Shown: positions 48,951-57,608 of the stretch, piece after piece
How positions within the stretch are numbered: the stretch's first letter is position 1
Layout: each line of letters opens with the position of its first letter
From: Starkeya sp. ORNL1
GTDB lineage: Bacteria; Pseudomonadota; Alphaproteobacteria; Rhizobiales; Xanthobacteraceae
Assembly: GCF_012971745.1 (NCBI RefSeq)
Contig: NZ_CP048834.1
Location: forward strand, 1,488,001 to 1,552,000
Direction of reading: 5' to 3'
DNA: 64,000 nt
Notes under the pieces: generated by a model
What the model was told of the DNA's origin: nothing
Databases searched by the model: none
The model's input: only the letters and a program-made list of their open reading frames with translations
Position numbers and translations under genes: made by a program

Positions 48951-49601
48951 ATGAGAATGGAAAACCAGGATCGCCAGGCCATTGAGGGGCTGTTCTCGCG
49001 CCTCGGCGAGGTGGAGCGCCAGGCGGCTGCGCGCGATGCGCAGGCCGAGGGCTTCATTCGCGAGCGCATCTCCCAGCAGCCGGGAGCGCCCTATTTCATG
49101 GCCCAGACGATTGTGATGCAGGACTACGCGCTGCAGCAGGCGCAGGCGCGCATCCAGCAGCTCGAACAGCAGCAGCAGGAGGCGGACGAGCGTCCGGCCG
49201 CCGGCGGCGGCTTCCTGTCGGGAATGTTCGGCGGCGGCCAGAGCGCGCCGCGGCGTTCCTCAGTGCCGACCTCCGGCCGCACCCCCCTGGCACGTGACGT
49301 GCCGATGGGCGCGCCGCAGATGGGCGGCCCTGCGGGCGGCATGCAGATGGCGCCGGGCGCGATGGCCCAGCCGGGCCGTGGCGGCGGCTTCCTCGCCGGC
49401 GCCGCGCAGACCGCGATGGGCGTTGCCGGCGGCGTAATGCTCGGCAATGCGCTGGGCGGCATGTTCGGCGGAGGCGAAGCCAAGGCGGCAGAACCGGCGG
49501 CGGCAGAGCCCGCCCCAGCGCAGCAGCCGCAGGAACCGGCGGCGGCCGAGGAGGAAGGCGGCTTCTTCGACGGCTGGTTCGGCGGCGACGAAGAGAACTG
49601 A
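48951..49601 (+). CDS. DUF2076 family periplasmic-ligand-binding-like protein
   Basis: This 216-residue protein matches DUF2076. It starts with a conserved coiled N-terminal half (DRQAIEGLFSRLGEVERQAA, then APYFMAQTIVMQDYALQQAQ) and a Gln-rich coiled coil. A Gly/Ala/Pro-rich middle contains a hydrophobic glycine-zipper-like stretch (AAQTAMGVAGGVMLGNALGG), and the acidic tail ends GGFFDGWFGGDEEN. The family is common in alphaproteobacteria; function unknown. A strong hairpin follows the stop. Confidence 0.88.
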   Translation: MRMENQDRQAIEGLFSRLGEVERQAAARDAQAEGFIRERISQQPGAPYFMAQTIVMQDYALQQAQARIQQLEQQQQEADERPAAGGGFLSGMFGGGQSAPRRSSVPTSGRTPLARDVPMGAPQMGGPAGGMQMAPGAMAQPGRGGGFLAGAAQTAMGVAGGVMLGNALGGMFGGGEAKAAEPAAAEPAPAQQPQEPAAAEEEGGFFDGWFGGDEEN

Positions 49602-49617
49602 TCGATCTTCATCACGA

Positions 49618-49649
49618 GGCGGAGGGCCGGCACGGGCCGGCCCTCCGCC
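49618..49649 (+). terminator. Strong hairpin after the DUF2076 gene
   Basis: A perfect 14-bp GC stem (GGCGGAGGGCCGGC/GCCGGCCCTCCGCC) with a 4-nt loop lies 16 nt past the stop. There is no clear T-tract. Confidence 0.6.
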
Positions 49650-49689
49650 CGGCAATTGTGGGCGCCGCGCGCCGGCGCTCGACAATTAA

Positions 49690-49697
49690 GTCTAGAC
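49690..49697. promoter_or_regulatory. HutC-like palindrome upstream of the monooxygenase
   Basis: GTCTAGAC, in the context AAGTCTAGACAAA, is centred about 40 bp before the ATG at 49733. It matches the core of the other four sites with one outer-base change. Confidence 0.5.
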
Positions 49698-49732
49698 AAA
49701 TAAGATCGTCCTCGCACTGAGGAGGACGTTAC

Positions 49733-51109
49733 ATGGCGCGTCAGGACAAGCTGAAGCTCGGCACTTTCGTCTACACCTTCGGCTATAATCCGGCGGGCTG
49801 GCTGCATCCTGCGAGCGACGTCAACGGCGCCAATGATTTCGCCCATCTCCTGAAGGTGGCGCAGATCTCGGAAGCCGCGAAATTCGACTTCATGTTCATG
49901 GCGGATTCCCCCGCCAGCGCCGTCGGCGACCCCGAAGCGCTGTGCCGGCTGCCGACCAAGATGAACCGCTTCGAGCCGCTTACCCTGCTGGCGGCGCTGG
50001 CCGCCACCACCTCGCGGCTCGGCCTGGTCGCCACCGCCTCGACCTCCTATTACGAGCCCTACAATCTCGCGCGCATCTTCGCCTCGATCGACCACCTCAG
50101 CGGCGGGCGCGGCTGCTGGAACGTCGTCACCTCGGACCATGACGAGACCGGCTACAATTTCAACCGCGAGGGGCTCGACCCGCACGCTCTGCGCTATGAG
50201 CGCGGCAAGGAATTCGTCGATGTGGTGTTCGGGCTGTGGGACAGCTTCGAGCGTGACGCGCTGCTGCTCGATCGCGAGAGCGGCGTCTATTACGACAAGG
50301 ACAAGCTGCACACGCTGAACCACAAGGGCCCGCATTTCCAGGTGCGCGGCCCGCTCAACATCGCCGCCTCGCCGCAGGGCCGGCCGGTGATCGCGCAGGC
50401 CGGCGGCTCGGAGGCTGGCATCGAGCTTGCGGCCGAGACCGCCGAGATGGTGTTCTCGCTCGCTTCCAATCTCCAGCGTAGCCGCGACTTTTACGCCACG
50501 CTGAAAGGGCGCATGGCGAAGTTCGGCCGCCAGCCGGACGAGTTGAAGGTGATGCCGGGCGTCGTCATCAATGTCGGGCGCACCGAGGCCGAGGCGCGCG
50601 CCAAGGTCGACTTCCTGCTCGACCAGTTGCACCCCGATGTCGGCCGGCAGATGCTCGCCGAATTCCTGGAGGCCGACCTCTCCGGCGTGCCGCTCGACCA
50701 GCCATTCCCCAGGGATCGCCTGCCCGCCGCGCCGAAGGGCTCCAAGGCGCTGTTCGACGAACTGACCGACTTCGTCATGAAGGGCCACACGGTGGGCGAG
50801 CTGATCCGGCTGTTCGGCGAGAAGCACACTGGAAACGGCATCACCGGCACGCCGGCCCAGGTCGCCGACTTCATGGAGGAGTGGTTCGAGGCCCGCGCCG
50901 CCGACGGCTTCATCCTGATGTTCCCGACGCTGCCCTCCGCACTGGAGGATTTCGTCGAGCTGGTCGTGCCGGAGCTGCGCCGCCGCGGGCTGTTCCGCGA
51001 GGAATATGAGGGCACGACGCTCCGGGCGAACATGGGATTGTCCATGCCGGAGAACCGTTATGCGCAGGCCCGCCGCCAAAGCCAGGCGCCGCGCGAGGCG
51101 GCGTCATAG
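49733..51109 (+). CDS. LLM-class flavin-dependent monooxygenase (NtaA/SnaA/DszA family)
   Basis: This 458-residue FMNH2-dependent oxygenase has the NtaA-family N-terminus (LKLGTFVYTFGYNPAGWLHP). Family blocks include FDFMFMADSPA, RFEPLTLLAALAATTSRLGL and DHLSGGRGCWNVVTSDHDET, and the late EKHTGNGITGTPAQVADFME is present. Such enzymes oxidise N- or S-containing organic compounds and need a separate flavin reductase, which is not nearby. GAGGAGGACGTTAC precedes the start. The HutC-like site suggests it works on a histidine-related or co-transported compound; that is inference. Confidence 0.9.
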   Translation: MARQDKLKLGTFVYTFGYNPAGWLHPASDVNGANDFAHLLKVAQISEAAKFDFMFMADSPASAVGDPEALCRLPTKMNRFEPLTLLAALAATTSRLGLVATASTSYYEPYNLARIFASIDHLSGGRGCWNVVTSDHDETGYNFNREGLDPHALRYERGKEFVDVVFGLWDSFERDALLLDRESGVYYDKDKLHTLNHKGPHFQVRGPLNIAASPQGRPVIAQAGGSEAGIELAAETAEMVFSLASNLQRSRDFYATLKGRMAKFGRQPDELKVMPGVVINVGRTEAEARAKVDFLLDQLHPDVGRQMLAEFLEADLSGVPLDQPFPRDRLPAAPKGSKALFDELTDFVMKGHTVGELIRLFGEKHTGNGITGTPAQVADFMEEWFEARAADGFILMFPTLPSALEDFVELVVPELRRRGLFREEYEGTTLRANMGLSMPENRYAQARRQSQAPREAAS

Positions 51110-51202
51110 CGCGGCTCACGCCGAGTATCTTCCCAGCCTGCGCGATGCCATAGTGCGCGCATAGCGAGCGGTCGGCGCGCGGATCGTCCTGGGGGGCAGG
51201 CG

Positions 51203-52399
51203 ATGAAGCAATGGCTTGCATGGGTGGGCGGCGCGCTGGCGGCGATCGCGCTGGTCGTGTCGCAGACCGACGCGATCCTGACCTTCGCCGCCAAACGGCT
51301 CGGACCCTATCTGGCCCCCTATTTCACGACCACGACCACGGTCACCGTCAAGCTCGATCCGGCGCTCGATACGGTCGTCGACGTCATCGTCGCGGATCCC
51401 GCGAACGCCAATCGGGCGCTGCTGGTCGGCCAGGCGCGGCGCAATGCGGATGCCCGGCTCAACGTGCCGGTGAATGTGCGCTACGTCGTGGCCTGGCAAG
51501 GCGAGGGGCTGAAAGCCGGCACCGGCGAATTGTGGGCGGTTGACGGCGCCACGTACAGCCTCGCCTTGATCGGCAAGGACGACGAAGGGACCAGGATGGG
51601 CCTGCGCCGCACCGATGCGCCGGCCACCGCACCGTCGACGAGCGAGCCCAGTGCCGATCTGCTGCTGTCCGGCCGTGCCGCCCGCGCCGTCGACAATCCC
51701 GCGGCTGGGGTCAATTCGAACGCCCTCCCCGAACTCGACCGGGCGGTGGCGGTGGTCGGGCTGTTCGAAACCGGCACCACGGACTGTGCGCGTCGCCTGG
51801 CGATCGTCCCCGGCGGCATCAGCGGCGGGCGCTCGCTGGCGGTCGGATGTGTCGGCGCCATGGCACCGGGGTGGCTGACGCCGGTGCTGAAGCGGCTTGA
51901 TGGCAGCCCCGGCGCCATCGAACACCTGTTCGGCGACGATGCCACGGCGGCCCGCACGCTGCTGGGCGGTGGCGGCATCAATGAAGCCGACGTGCGGCGC
52001 GTGAGCAGGCGGCTCGCGGAAATCCCAGAGTTCTGGATCGCCTATCAGGGGAGCGTGCTCGACGCCTATGCGCAGGCGACGGCGCTGGCGCGAACCGCAG
52101 GCTTCGCCAGCGAGCGCGGACGGCTCCTCGTCTTCGACCGCATGGCCAATAGCGGCGTTGGCAGCGTGAACCGCGCCATCGCCCGCTATGCCGAGCTCTT
52201 CCCCGACGACGCGCCCAACCGGCCGACGGACGAGGCGTCCCGCCTCAAGGCATTCGGCGACATCTTCAAGGCGCAGGTACGGCCATCGGGCTACGCCGGC
52301 ATCATCACTGCCCGCATCGACACCATCGTGAGCGGCAAGGGCTCGGTGCGCGGCATCAGCTTCTCGCTCGACCAGCTCGGCGTCCCGGCGACGCCGTGA
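51203..52399 (+). CDS. Membrane-anchored protein of unknown function
   Basis: This 398-residue protein has one N-terminal hydrophobic helix (WLAWVGGALAAIALVVSQTD) followed by a large domain. A beta-rich region (TVTVKLDPALDTVVDVIVAD) comes first, then a helical C-terminal third (LDAYAQATALARTAGFASER through GYAGIITARIDTIVSGKGSV). The last part vaguely resembles lysozyme- or chitosanase-like helical domains with a basic-x-IxxGxGxVxG ending, but catalytic residues cannot be assigned. Cysteines occur in TTDCARRL and AVGCVGAM. No operon partner is visible. It could act on or bind the cell wall. Confidence 0.65.
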   Translation: MKQWLAWVGGALAAIALVVSQTDAILTFAAKRLGPYLAPYFTTTTTVTVKLDPALDTVVDVIVADPANANRALLVGQARRNADARLNVPVNVRYVVAWQGEGLKAGTGELWAVDGATYSLALIGKDDEGTRMGLRRTDAPATAPSTSEPSADLLLSGRAARAVDNPAAGVNSNALPELDRAVAVVGLFETGTTDCARRLAIVPGGISGGRSLAVGCVGAMAPGWLTPVLKRLDGSPGAIEHLFGDDATAARTLLGGGGINEADVRRVSRRLAEIPEFWIAYQGSVLDAYAQATALARTAGFASERGRLLVFDRMANSGVGSVNRAIARYAELFPDDAPNRPTDEASRLKAFGDIFKAQVRPSGYAGIITARIDTIVSGKGSVRGISFSLDQLGVPATP

Positions 52400-52420
52400 G
52401 CGCGAGGACCGCAAGAACCA

Positions 52421-52530
52421 CCTCATCGTGAGGTGCCCGGCGTCAGCCGGGCCTCGAAGGATGCCCCCCGATGATCGTCTTCCGCTTCAACATCCTTCGA
52501 GGCTCGCTATGCTCGCACCTCGGGATGAGG
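52421..52530. repeat. CATCCTTCG/CTCAGGATGAG repeat pair
   Basis: The two halves (52421-52463 and 52491-52530) lie outward-facing as at 39791, just before the ABC transporter operon and about 40 bp upstream of its HutC-like site. Confidence 0.75.
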
Positions 52531-52567
52531 TTGTTGGGTGGGCACAGATGCGAGGCCGCACCAATAT

Positions 52568-52577
52568 TGTCTATACA
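52568..52577. promoter_or_regulatory. HutC-type operator upstream of the ABC operon
   Basis: TGTCTATACA lies about 100 bp before the first permease start. It is the exact reverse complement of the hutF/hutI and hutC sites. Confidence 0.7.
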
Positions 52578-52675
52578 TATTCACCCATGCTAGAGAGCCG
52601 CCCTGCCACCGCGCCCCATGCAGCGACGGGCTTGGCGGGCAAATTGCAACGCTGGCGGCGGGCATAGGGAAACGC

Positions 52676-53335
52676 ATGTTCAACACCGCCATCGTCCTCA
52701 AATCGCTGCCGATGCTGCTGGAAGCATCGATCTGGACGGTGGTCTATTCGCTCTCCTCGGTTGCCATCGGCTTCTGCATCGGCACGCTGATGTGCGCGGC
52801 CGGCCTGTCGCGCTCGCCGGTGATGCGCCGGATTACCGCTTTTTACGTCAGCTTCTTTCGCGGGGTGCCGCTACTGGTGCAATTGCTCATCGCCTATTAC
52901 TGCCTGCCGCTGATCGGGGTGAACGTGCCCTCCTCGCTCGCCGCGGTCGGCACGCTGGCGTTGTGCACCGGGGCCTATAATGCCGAGATCCTGCGCGGCG
53001 GCTTCCTCGGCATCCCGCCCGGGCTGATCGAGGCGGCGCGCATGGTGGGCCTGTCGCATGCGCAGATCCTCACCCGCATCCAGGTGCCGCTGGCGGTGCG
53101 CCTGACGCTGCCTTCGCTGGTCAACGAGACCACGATGATGGTGAAGGCCTCCTCGCTGATCTCGGTGGTCGGCGTGCTGGAGCTGACCCGGCTGGCCCAG
53201 AACATCGCGACCTCGACCTTCCAGCCGCTGGAGATCTACGCCACGGCGGGCATCATCTATTTCATCATCAATGGCGTGATCTCACTGCTCGGCACGGCTG
53301 TGGAGCGGCGCTTCGACGTGGAGAAGGCGGCATGA
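52676..53335 (+). CDS. Polar amino-acid ABC transporter permease 1
   Basis: This 219-residue permease of the His/Glu/Gln (HisMQ) type has about five helices. It contains the amphipathic FYVSFFRGVPLLVQLLIAYY element and the EAA loop EAARMVGLSHAQILTRIQVPLA. The start at 52676 matches the usual N-terminus (LKSLPMLLEASIWT); the frame upstream is not conserved. It overlaps permease 2 by 4 nt (ATGA). With a HutC-like site upstream, histidine or urocanate uptake is the likely task. Confidence 0.92.
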   Translation: MFNTAIVLKSLPMLLEASIWTVVYSLSSVAIGFCIGTLMCAAGLSRSPVMRRITAFYVSFFRGVPLLVQLLIAYYCLPLIGVNVPSSLAAVGTLALCTGAYNAEILRGGFLGIPPGLIEAARMVGLSHAQILTRIQVPLAVRLTLPSLVNETTMMVKASSLISVVGVLELTRLAQNIATSTFQPLEIYATAGIIYFIINGVISLLGTAVERRFDVEKAA

Positions 53336-54003
53336 CCTTCCATCCCGCCATCCTGCTCGACAATTGGCGCGACATACTCGACGGCATGGCGCTGACCATC
53401 CTGATCTGGGTGATCGGCACGGCATTCGGCCTGGTCATCGGGCTGGTGGTGGCGGTGCTGCAGCTCTTCACCAACCGCTTCGTCGCCGCGCCGCTTACCT
53501 TCTATGTGGCGCTGATGCGCGGCACGCCGTTCCTGATCCAGCTCTTCATCATCTATTATGGCGGTCCTTCCTTCGGGCTCGATCTGACGCCGCTGACCGC
53601 CGGCATTGCCGGGCTGGCGCTCTATGGCGGCGCCTATTTCTCCGAGATCTTCCGCGCCGGCTTCCTCTCGGTGCCGCCCGGCCAGATCGAGGCCGCGGAG
53701 ATGATGGGCATCTCGAAGCTCGACATCATCCGCCACGTCCAATTGCCGCAAATGCTGGTCATCATCCTGCCGGCGCTCGCCAACATGACGGTGCTGCTGT
53801 CGAAGGAGACCGCCGTGCTCTCGGTCATCACCGTGAACGAGTTGACCTCGGTGGTGCAGTCGATCGGCTCCACCACCTTCGCCTTTGCCGAGACACTGTT
53901 GTTCCTCGCGCTGGTCTACTGGGCGTTCCTGGAGATCGTCACCTCGCTGGCGCGGCGGCTCGAAAAGCGTGTCGGCCGCTTCACCCTGCGCCTCCAGCAC
54001 TGA
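53332..54003 (+). CDS. Polar amino-acid ABC transporter permease 2
   Basis: This 223-residue permease is paralogous to the preceding one. It has MALTILIWVIGTAFGLVIGL as the first helix, the YVALMRGTPFLIQLFIIYYG element and the EAA loop EAAEMMGISKLDIIRHVQLPQ. Together the two permeases form the membrane heterodimer of a HisMQ-type importer. It is followed after 12 bp by the ATPase gene. Confidence 0.92.
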   Translation: MTFHPAILLDNWRDILDGMALTILIWVIGTAFGLVIGLVVAVLQLFTNRFVAAPLTFYVALMRGTPFLIQLFIIYYGGPSFGLDLTPLTAGIAGLALYGGAYFSEIFRAGFLSVPPGQIEAAEMMGISKLDIIRHVQLPQMLVIILPALANMTVLLSKETAVLSVITVNELTSVVQSIGSTTFAFAETLLFLALVYWAFLEIVTSLARRLEKRVGRFTLRLQH

Positions 54004-54015
54004 CCGGACCAGATC

Positions 54016-54810
54016 ATGAGCACCAATCCGATCATCGATGTCCGCAAGGTGTGGAAGCGCTTCGGCACCCATGAGGTGCTGAAGGGCATCGATCTCAGCA
54101 TCAGCAAGTCCGAGGTCACCTGCATCATCGGGCCGTCCGGCTCCGGCAAGTCGACGCTGCTGCGCTGCATCGCCTTCCTGGAGGCCTATAGCGAGGGCGA
54201 GATCTATATCGAGCGCGAGTTGCTCGGCTTCTCGCTGGAAGGCGGCAAGCGCGTGCCCGCCTCGGATGCCGAGATCGCGCGGGTCCGCCGCAATATCGGC
54301 TTCGTGTTCCAGCAGTTCAATCTGTGGCCGCACATGACGGCGCTGGAGAATGTCGCCGCGCCGCTGCGCCTTGCCCGCGGCATTCCCCGCGAGGATGCGG
54401 CCAAGCGCGCCCGGGCCATGCTGGAGAAGGTGGGCCTCGCCGCGCGGGCCGACGTCTATCCGAGCCAGTTGTCCGGGGGCCAGCAGCAGCGCGTCGGCAT
54501 CGCCCGCGCGCTCGCCATGGAACCGCACATCATGCTGTTCGACGAGCCGACCTCGGCGCTCGATCCCGAACTGGTCGGCGAGGTGCTGCAGGTGATGCGC
54601 GACCTCGCCCGCGAAGGCATGACCATGGCCGTCGTCACTCACGAGATGGGCTTTGCCGCGCAGGTCGCCGACAAGGTGGTGTTCATCGATCGCGGCGTGA
54701 TCGCGGTGTCGGGCTCGCCGGAGCAGGTGTTCCGCCGCGACGAGAACCCGCGGCTGCGCCAGTTCCTGCAGAACTATTTCGAGCGCAACGTGTTCTGGCA
54801 GACCGCCTAA
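54016..54810 (+). CDS. Polar amino-acid ABC transporter ATPase
   Basis: The 264-residue HisP/GlnQ-type ATPase has Walker [10 protein letters not shown] (residues 39-47), Q-loop [18 protein letters not shown], signature LSGGQQQR (near 152), Walker [15 protein letters not shown] and switch [10 protein letters not shown] short insertion ([20 protein letters not shown]) after the first beta hairpin is typical of some members. Its stop overlaps the convergent Lrp gene's stop by 4 nt. The matching binding-protein gene lies 1.8 kb downstream. Confidence 0.95.
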   Translation: MSTNPIIDVRKVWKRFGTHEVLKGIDLSISKSEVTCIIGPSGSGKSTLLRCIAFLEAYSEGEIYIERELLGFSLEGGKRVPASDAEIARVRRNIGFVFQQFNLWPHMTALENVAAPLRLARGIPREDAAKRARAMLEKVGLAARADVYPSQLSGGQQQRVGIARALAMEPHIMLFDEPTSALDPELVGEVLQVMRDLAREGMTMAVVTHEMGFAAQVADKVVFIDRGVIAVSGSPEQVFRRDENPRLRQFLQNYFERNVFWQTA

Positions 54811-55271
54811 AGCGGCAGCTCGGTCGACGACTTGATCTGCTGCATGGGGATCTCGGTCTTGACGCTCTGCACGCCGCGGATGTTGGACAAATGCCGCGTC
54901 TGGAACTGCCGATAGGCGTCGATGTCCTTGGCCACGATGCGAAGCAGGAAGTCGCAATCCCCGGCCATCAAATGGCACTCCACCACTTCCGGCAGCTTGC
55001 GCACCTCGGAGGTGAAGTGATCCACGGTTTCGGTGTCCTGGCCGGCCAGCCAGACCCGCGCGAATATGGTCATTCCGAAACCCAGCGCCGCCGGGTTGAG
55101 GATCGCCACATAGCGATCGATCGCGCCGCTCTCCTCCAGCATCCTCACGCGTCGCAGACATGGCGAGGGTGAGAGCCCGACCTTCTCAGCAAGCTCGATA
55201 TTGTTGATGCGGCTGTTGTGCTGCAGGGCGCGAAGTATCCGCCGGTCGATCTCGTCAATGGCTCTCGGCAT
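54807..55271 (-). CDS. Lrp/AsnC family transcriptional regulator
   Basis: This 154-residue regulator has an N-terminal helix-turn-helix ([20 protein letters not shown], then [20 protein letters not shown]) and a C-terminal RAM ligand domain ([17 protein letters not shown] and [20 protein letters not shown]). Lrp/AsnC proteins form octamers and sense amino acids. It is divergent from the HIBADH-type gene across a gap with several short palindromes, which suggests that gene and its own as targets. Confidence 0.93.
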   Translation of the reverse strand: MPRAIDEIDRRILRALQHNSRINNIELAEKVGLSPSPCLRRVRMLEESGAIDRYVAILNPAALGFGMTIFARVWLAGQDTETVDHFTSEVRKLPEVVECHLMAGDCDFLLRIVAKDIDAYRQFQTRHLSNIRGVQSVKTEIPMQQIKSSTELPL

Positions 55272-55309
55272 GTCGGCTCACGAACCCTTGCGGCGAAGCT
55301 GCGAGGCGC

Positions 55310-55396
55310 TGGCATAAAATGCCAAGCTTTTCCCCGCCTCTAGCTTAGGATACCAAACTTGGCGCTTAATGGGGCAAGTTTGGGCGCAAATTGCGT
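55310..55396. promoter_or_regulatory. Cluster of Lrp-like palindromes
   Basis: The perfect 15-bp dyad TGGCATAAAATGCCA (55310-55324) has the AT-centred shape of Lrp sites. CCAAACTTGG (55353-55362) and CGCAAATTGCG (55386-55396) follow at roughly 30-40-bp spacing between the divergent genes. Confidence 0.55.
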
Positions 55397-55445
55397 ACCC
55401 CGCGGCATAAATTCGACTGACGTCAATGGTCGAGAGGATGCCGCG

Positions 55446-56381
55446 TTGAACGAGATCGGCTTCATCGGTTTGGGCGTCATGGGATTGCCGATGGCGCGCA
55501 ATCTCGCCGCCGCAGGCGCCAGGCTGCGCGTCTGGAACAGGTCACCGGAAAAATACCGTGCGCTCGAGGCGAGCAATGTGACAACCGCCGCCACCGCGGG
55601 CGAGGTCCTGCGCGCGGTCGAGGTCACGATCATCATGCTGGTGAACAGCGAGGCGATCGACGAGGTCCTCGGGCGCGGCACGAGCGATTTCGCCTCGAAC
55701 ATCCGCGGCCGCACCATAGTCAGCATGAGTTCGGTGTCGCCCGACTATTCCTGTGCGCTCGCCCGGGACATTGGCGATGCCGGCGGCCTCTATGTTGAAG
55801 CGCCGGTCTCGGGATCCCGCAAGCCGGCCGAGGACGCCCAGCTTGTCTGCATGGCGGGTGGCGGTCCCGCCGACGTCGCCCGCGTGAGCCCGATGCTTCG
55901 CCACATGTGCCGGGAGGTCATCGATTGTGGACCGGTGGGCAACGCGCTGCGCATGAAGCTCGCCGTCAATCTCTATCTCAACACCATGCTGGCGGGACTG
56001 GCGGAAGCCGTCCATTTCGCCAGCGAGAACGGGCTGCCGCTCGATAAATTCAAGCAGGCGATCGATGCCGGCCCGCTGGCCAGCGACCTGACCCGCGTCA
56101 AGCTGCCCAAGCTGATCCAGCGGGATTTCTCCGTGCAGGCCGCGGTGAGCGATGCCTTCGCCAGCACCCGGCTCATCGCCGACGCGGCCCGCAAGGCGGC
56201 GATGGCCACCCCGCTGCTGGACCTGAGCAGCACACTCTACGGCCGCGCTGTCGAACTCGGCGATCCCCGCGCGGACATGGCGAGTGTGGTGCGGGCGATA
56301 GAGGCCGACACCGCCCGTATTCGCGGTGCGACCGCGCAGCCACGGCCGAACGCGCGCCCGCAATCACGCTCTGGACATTGA
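55446..56381 (+). CDS. 3-hydroxyisobutyrate dehydrogenase-family oxidoreductase
   Basis: This 311-residue beta-hydroxyacid dehydrogenase has the dinucleotide fold GFIGLGVMGLPMARNLAAAG at the N-terminus, the substrate motif APVSGSRKPAEDAQL and the catalytic lysine in ALRMKLAVNLYLN. Family members reduce or oxidise 3-hydroxy acids or tartronate semialdehyde using NAD(P). A TTG start at 55446 is proposed because GAGAGG lies 8 nt upstream and the fold begins at once; the ATG at 55359 would add about 29 unrelated residues through the palindrome region. Confidence 0.85.
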   Translation: MNEIGFIGLGVMGLPMARNLAAAGARLRVWNRSPEKYRALEASNVTTAATAGEVLRAVEVTIIMLVNSEAIDEVLGRGTSDFASNIRGRTIVSMSSVSPDYSCALARDIGDAGGLYVEAPVSGSRKPAEDAQLVCMAGGGPADVARVSPMLRHMCREVIDCGPVGNALRMKLAVNLYLNTMLAGLAEAVHFASENGLPLDKFKQAIDAGPLASDLTRVKLPKLIQRDFSVQAAVSDAFASTRLIADAARKAAMATPLLDLSSTLYGRAVELGDPRADMASVVRAIEADTARIRGATAQPRPNARPQSRSGH

Positions 56382-56550
56382 CGCGCTGGTGGAGCGCGGC
56401 ATGCGGATGGGGTGCTTGCCGAAGCGATGAGCCGCCTTCAGGCAAGTCTTGCGTAGTTGTTGCCTGCCCCGATCCGAAATACGCCGGCGTCCGCTTCCTG
56501 ACCTCGCTTAAAGAAGGGGCACGCGTCGCGTTGCGTCGATAAAAGGCTTA

Positions 56551-56560
56551 TGTCTATACT
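56551..56560. promoter_or_regulatory. HutC-type operator upstream of the binding-protein gene
   Basis: TGTCTATACT, about 75 bp before the ATG at 56631, differs from the 52568 site only in its last base. Confidence 0.6.
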
Positions 56561-56630
56561 TAATCGGCGTTTCAAAAGGATGCTCCGGTCCCCCTCCGGA
56601 AAGCATCGGAACGGGGAACAGGAGAGACCA

Positions 56631-57473
56631 ATGCACATCGTCACCCGGCGTGTCGCCGTCCTGCGCGCTGCCGCGCTCGGCCTTGCCGCCACGCTCGCGC
56701 TGTCCGGCGCCGCCCATGCCGAAGACCTGCTCGCCAAGGTAAAGGCCAAGGGCGAGCTCACCGTCGGCACCGAGCTGCAGTTCGCGCCGTTCGACTTCGT
56801 CGAGGACGGCAAGCAGGCCGGCCTCAACAAGGAGCTGTTCGCGGAGATCGGCAAGGAGCTCGGCGTAAAGGTCACCTTCCTCGACCTGCCGTGGCCGAGC
56901 GTGCTGCCGGGCCTCGAGGCCGGCAAGTTCGACATGGTCGCCGGCCCCGCCACCATCACCAAGGCGCGCATGGAGCGCTACCGCTTCTCCTCGCCGATCG
57001 CCGACGCCACCGTCGCAATCCTGAAGAAGAAAGGCGACGCCTCCATCACCAAGCCCGCCGACATCGCCGGCAAGAAGGTCGGCAGCGGCAAGGCCACCGC
57101 CCAGCTGGCGCAGCTCCAGGAGTTCGCCAAGACGCTGCCGACGCCGCCGACCATCCAGGAATATGTCGACTTCAGCCAATCCTATGCCGATCTCGGCGCC
57201 GGCCGCATCGTCGCGGTGGCCAACTCGCTGCCGAACATCGCCTTCCTCGCCAAGCAGAAGCCGGACGTGTTCGAAGTGGTGGAGCCGCCCTTCGGCGCGC
57301 CGGTGTATTTCGGCTATATCGGCTCGAAGTCCGCGGACGCCAAATCGCTGATGGACGCCATCGACGCCGCCATCATCAAGACCAAGCACGATGGCCGCCT
57401 CGCCGCCTTGCAGAAGAAGTGGTTCGGCACCGAGATGAAGACCCCCGACCTGGTGACCGAAGCCAGCTTCTGA
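56631..57473 (+). CDS. Amino-acid ABC transporter periplasmic binding protein
   Basis: This 280-residue type II binding protein of the HisJ/GlnH cluster 3 family has a signal peptide (residues about 1-30, LAATLALSGAAHA cleaved before EDLL). Binding-cleft motifs are GTELQFAPFDFVEDGK, PGLEAGKFDMVAGPATITKA and ERYRFSSPIADA. GGAGAGACCA precedes the start; an earlier in-frame ATG at 56550 would destroy the leader. It is the likely partner of the HisMQP-type genes at 52.7-54.8 kb. Confidence 0.93.
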   Translation: MHIVTRRVAVLRAAALGLAATLALSGAAHAEDLLAKVKAKGELTVGTELQFAPFDFVEDGKQAGLNKELFAEIGKELGVKVTFLDLPWPSVLPGLEAGKFDMVAGPATITKARMERYRFSSPIADATVAILKKKGDASITKPADIAGKKVGSGKATAQLAQLQEFAKTLPTPPTIQEYVDFSQSYADLGAGRIVAVANSLPNIAFLAKQKPDVFEVVEPPFGAPVYFGYIGSKSADAKSLMDAIDAAIIKTKHDGRLAALQKKWFGTEMKTPDLVTEASF

Positions 57474-57499
57474 TTCTGCTGCGGACCTGCAACAACAAC

Positions 57500-57586
57500 C
57501 GTCATCCCCGGCCTTGTGCCGGGGATCTCGATTCCGGACAGTGCATCGGAGTCCGTCATGGCCGGCACAAGGCCGGCCATGACGGT
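57500..57586. repeat. GTCATCCCCGGC palindromic repeat, variant
   Basis: An 87-bp variant: CGTCATCCCCGGCCTTGTGC...GGCCGGCCATGACGG, with a nested stem. It lies between the convergent binding-protein and hutC genes. Confidence 0.6.
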
Positions 57587-57608
57587 GGGAATGTGGTGAC
57601 CTCCGCGT

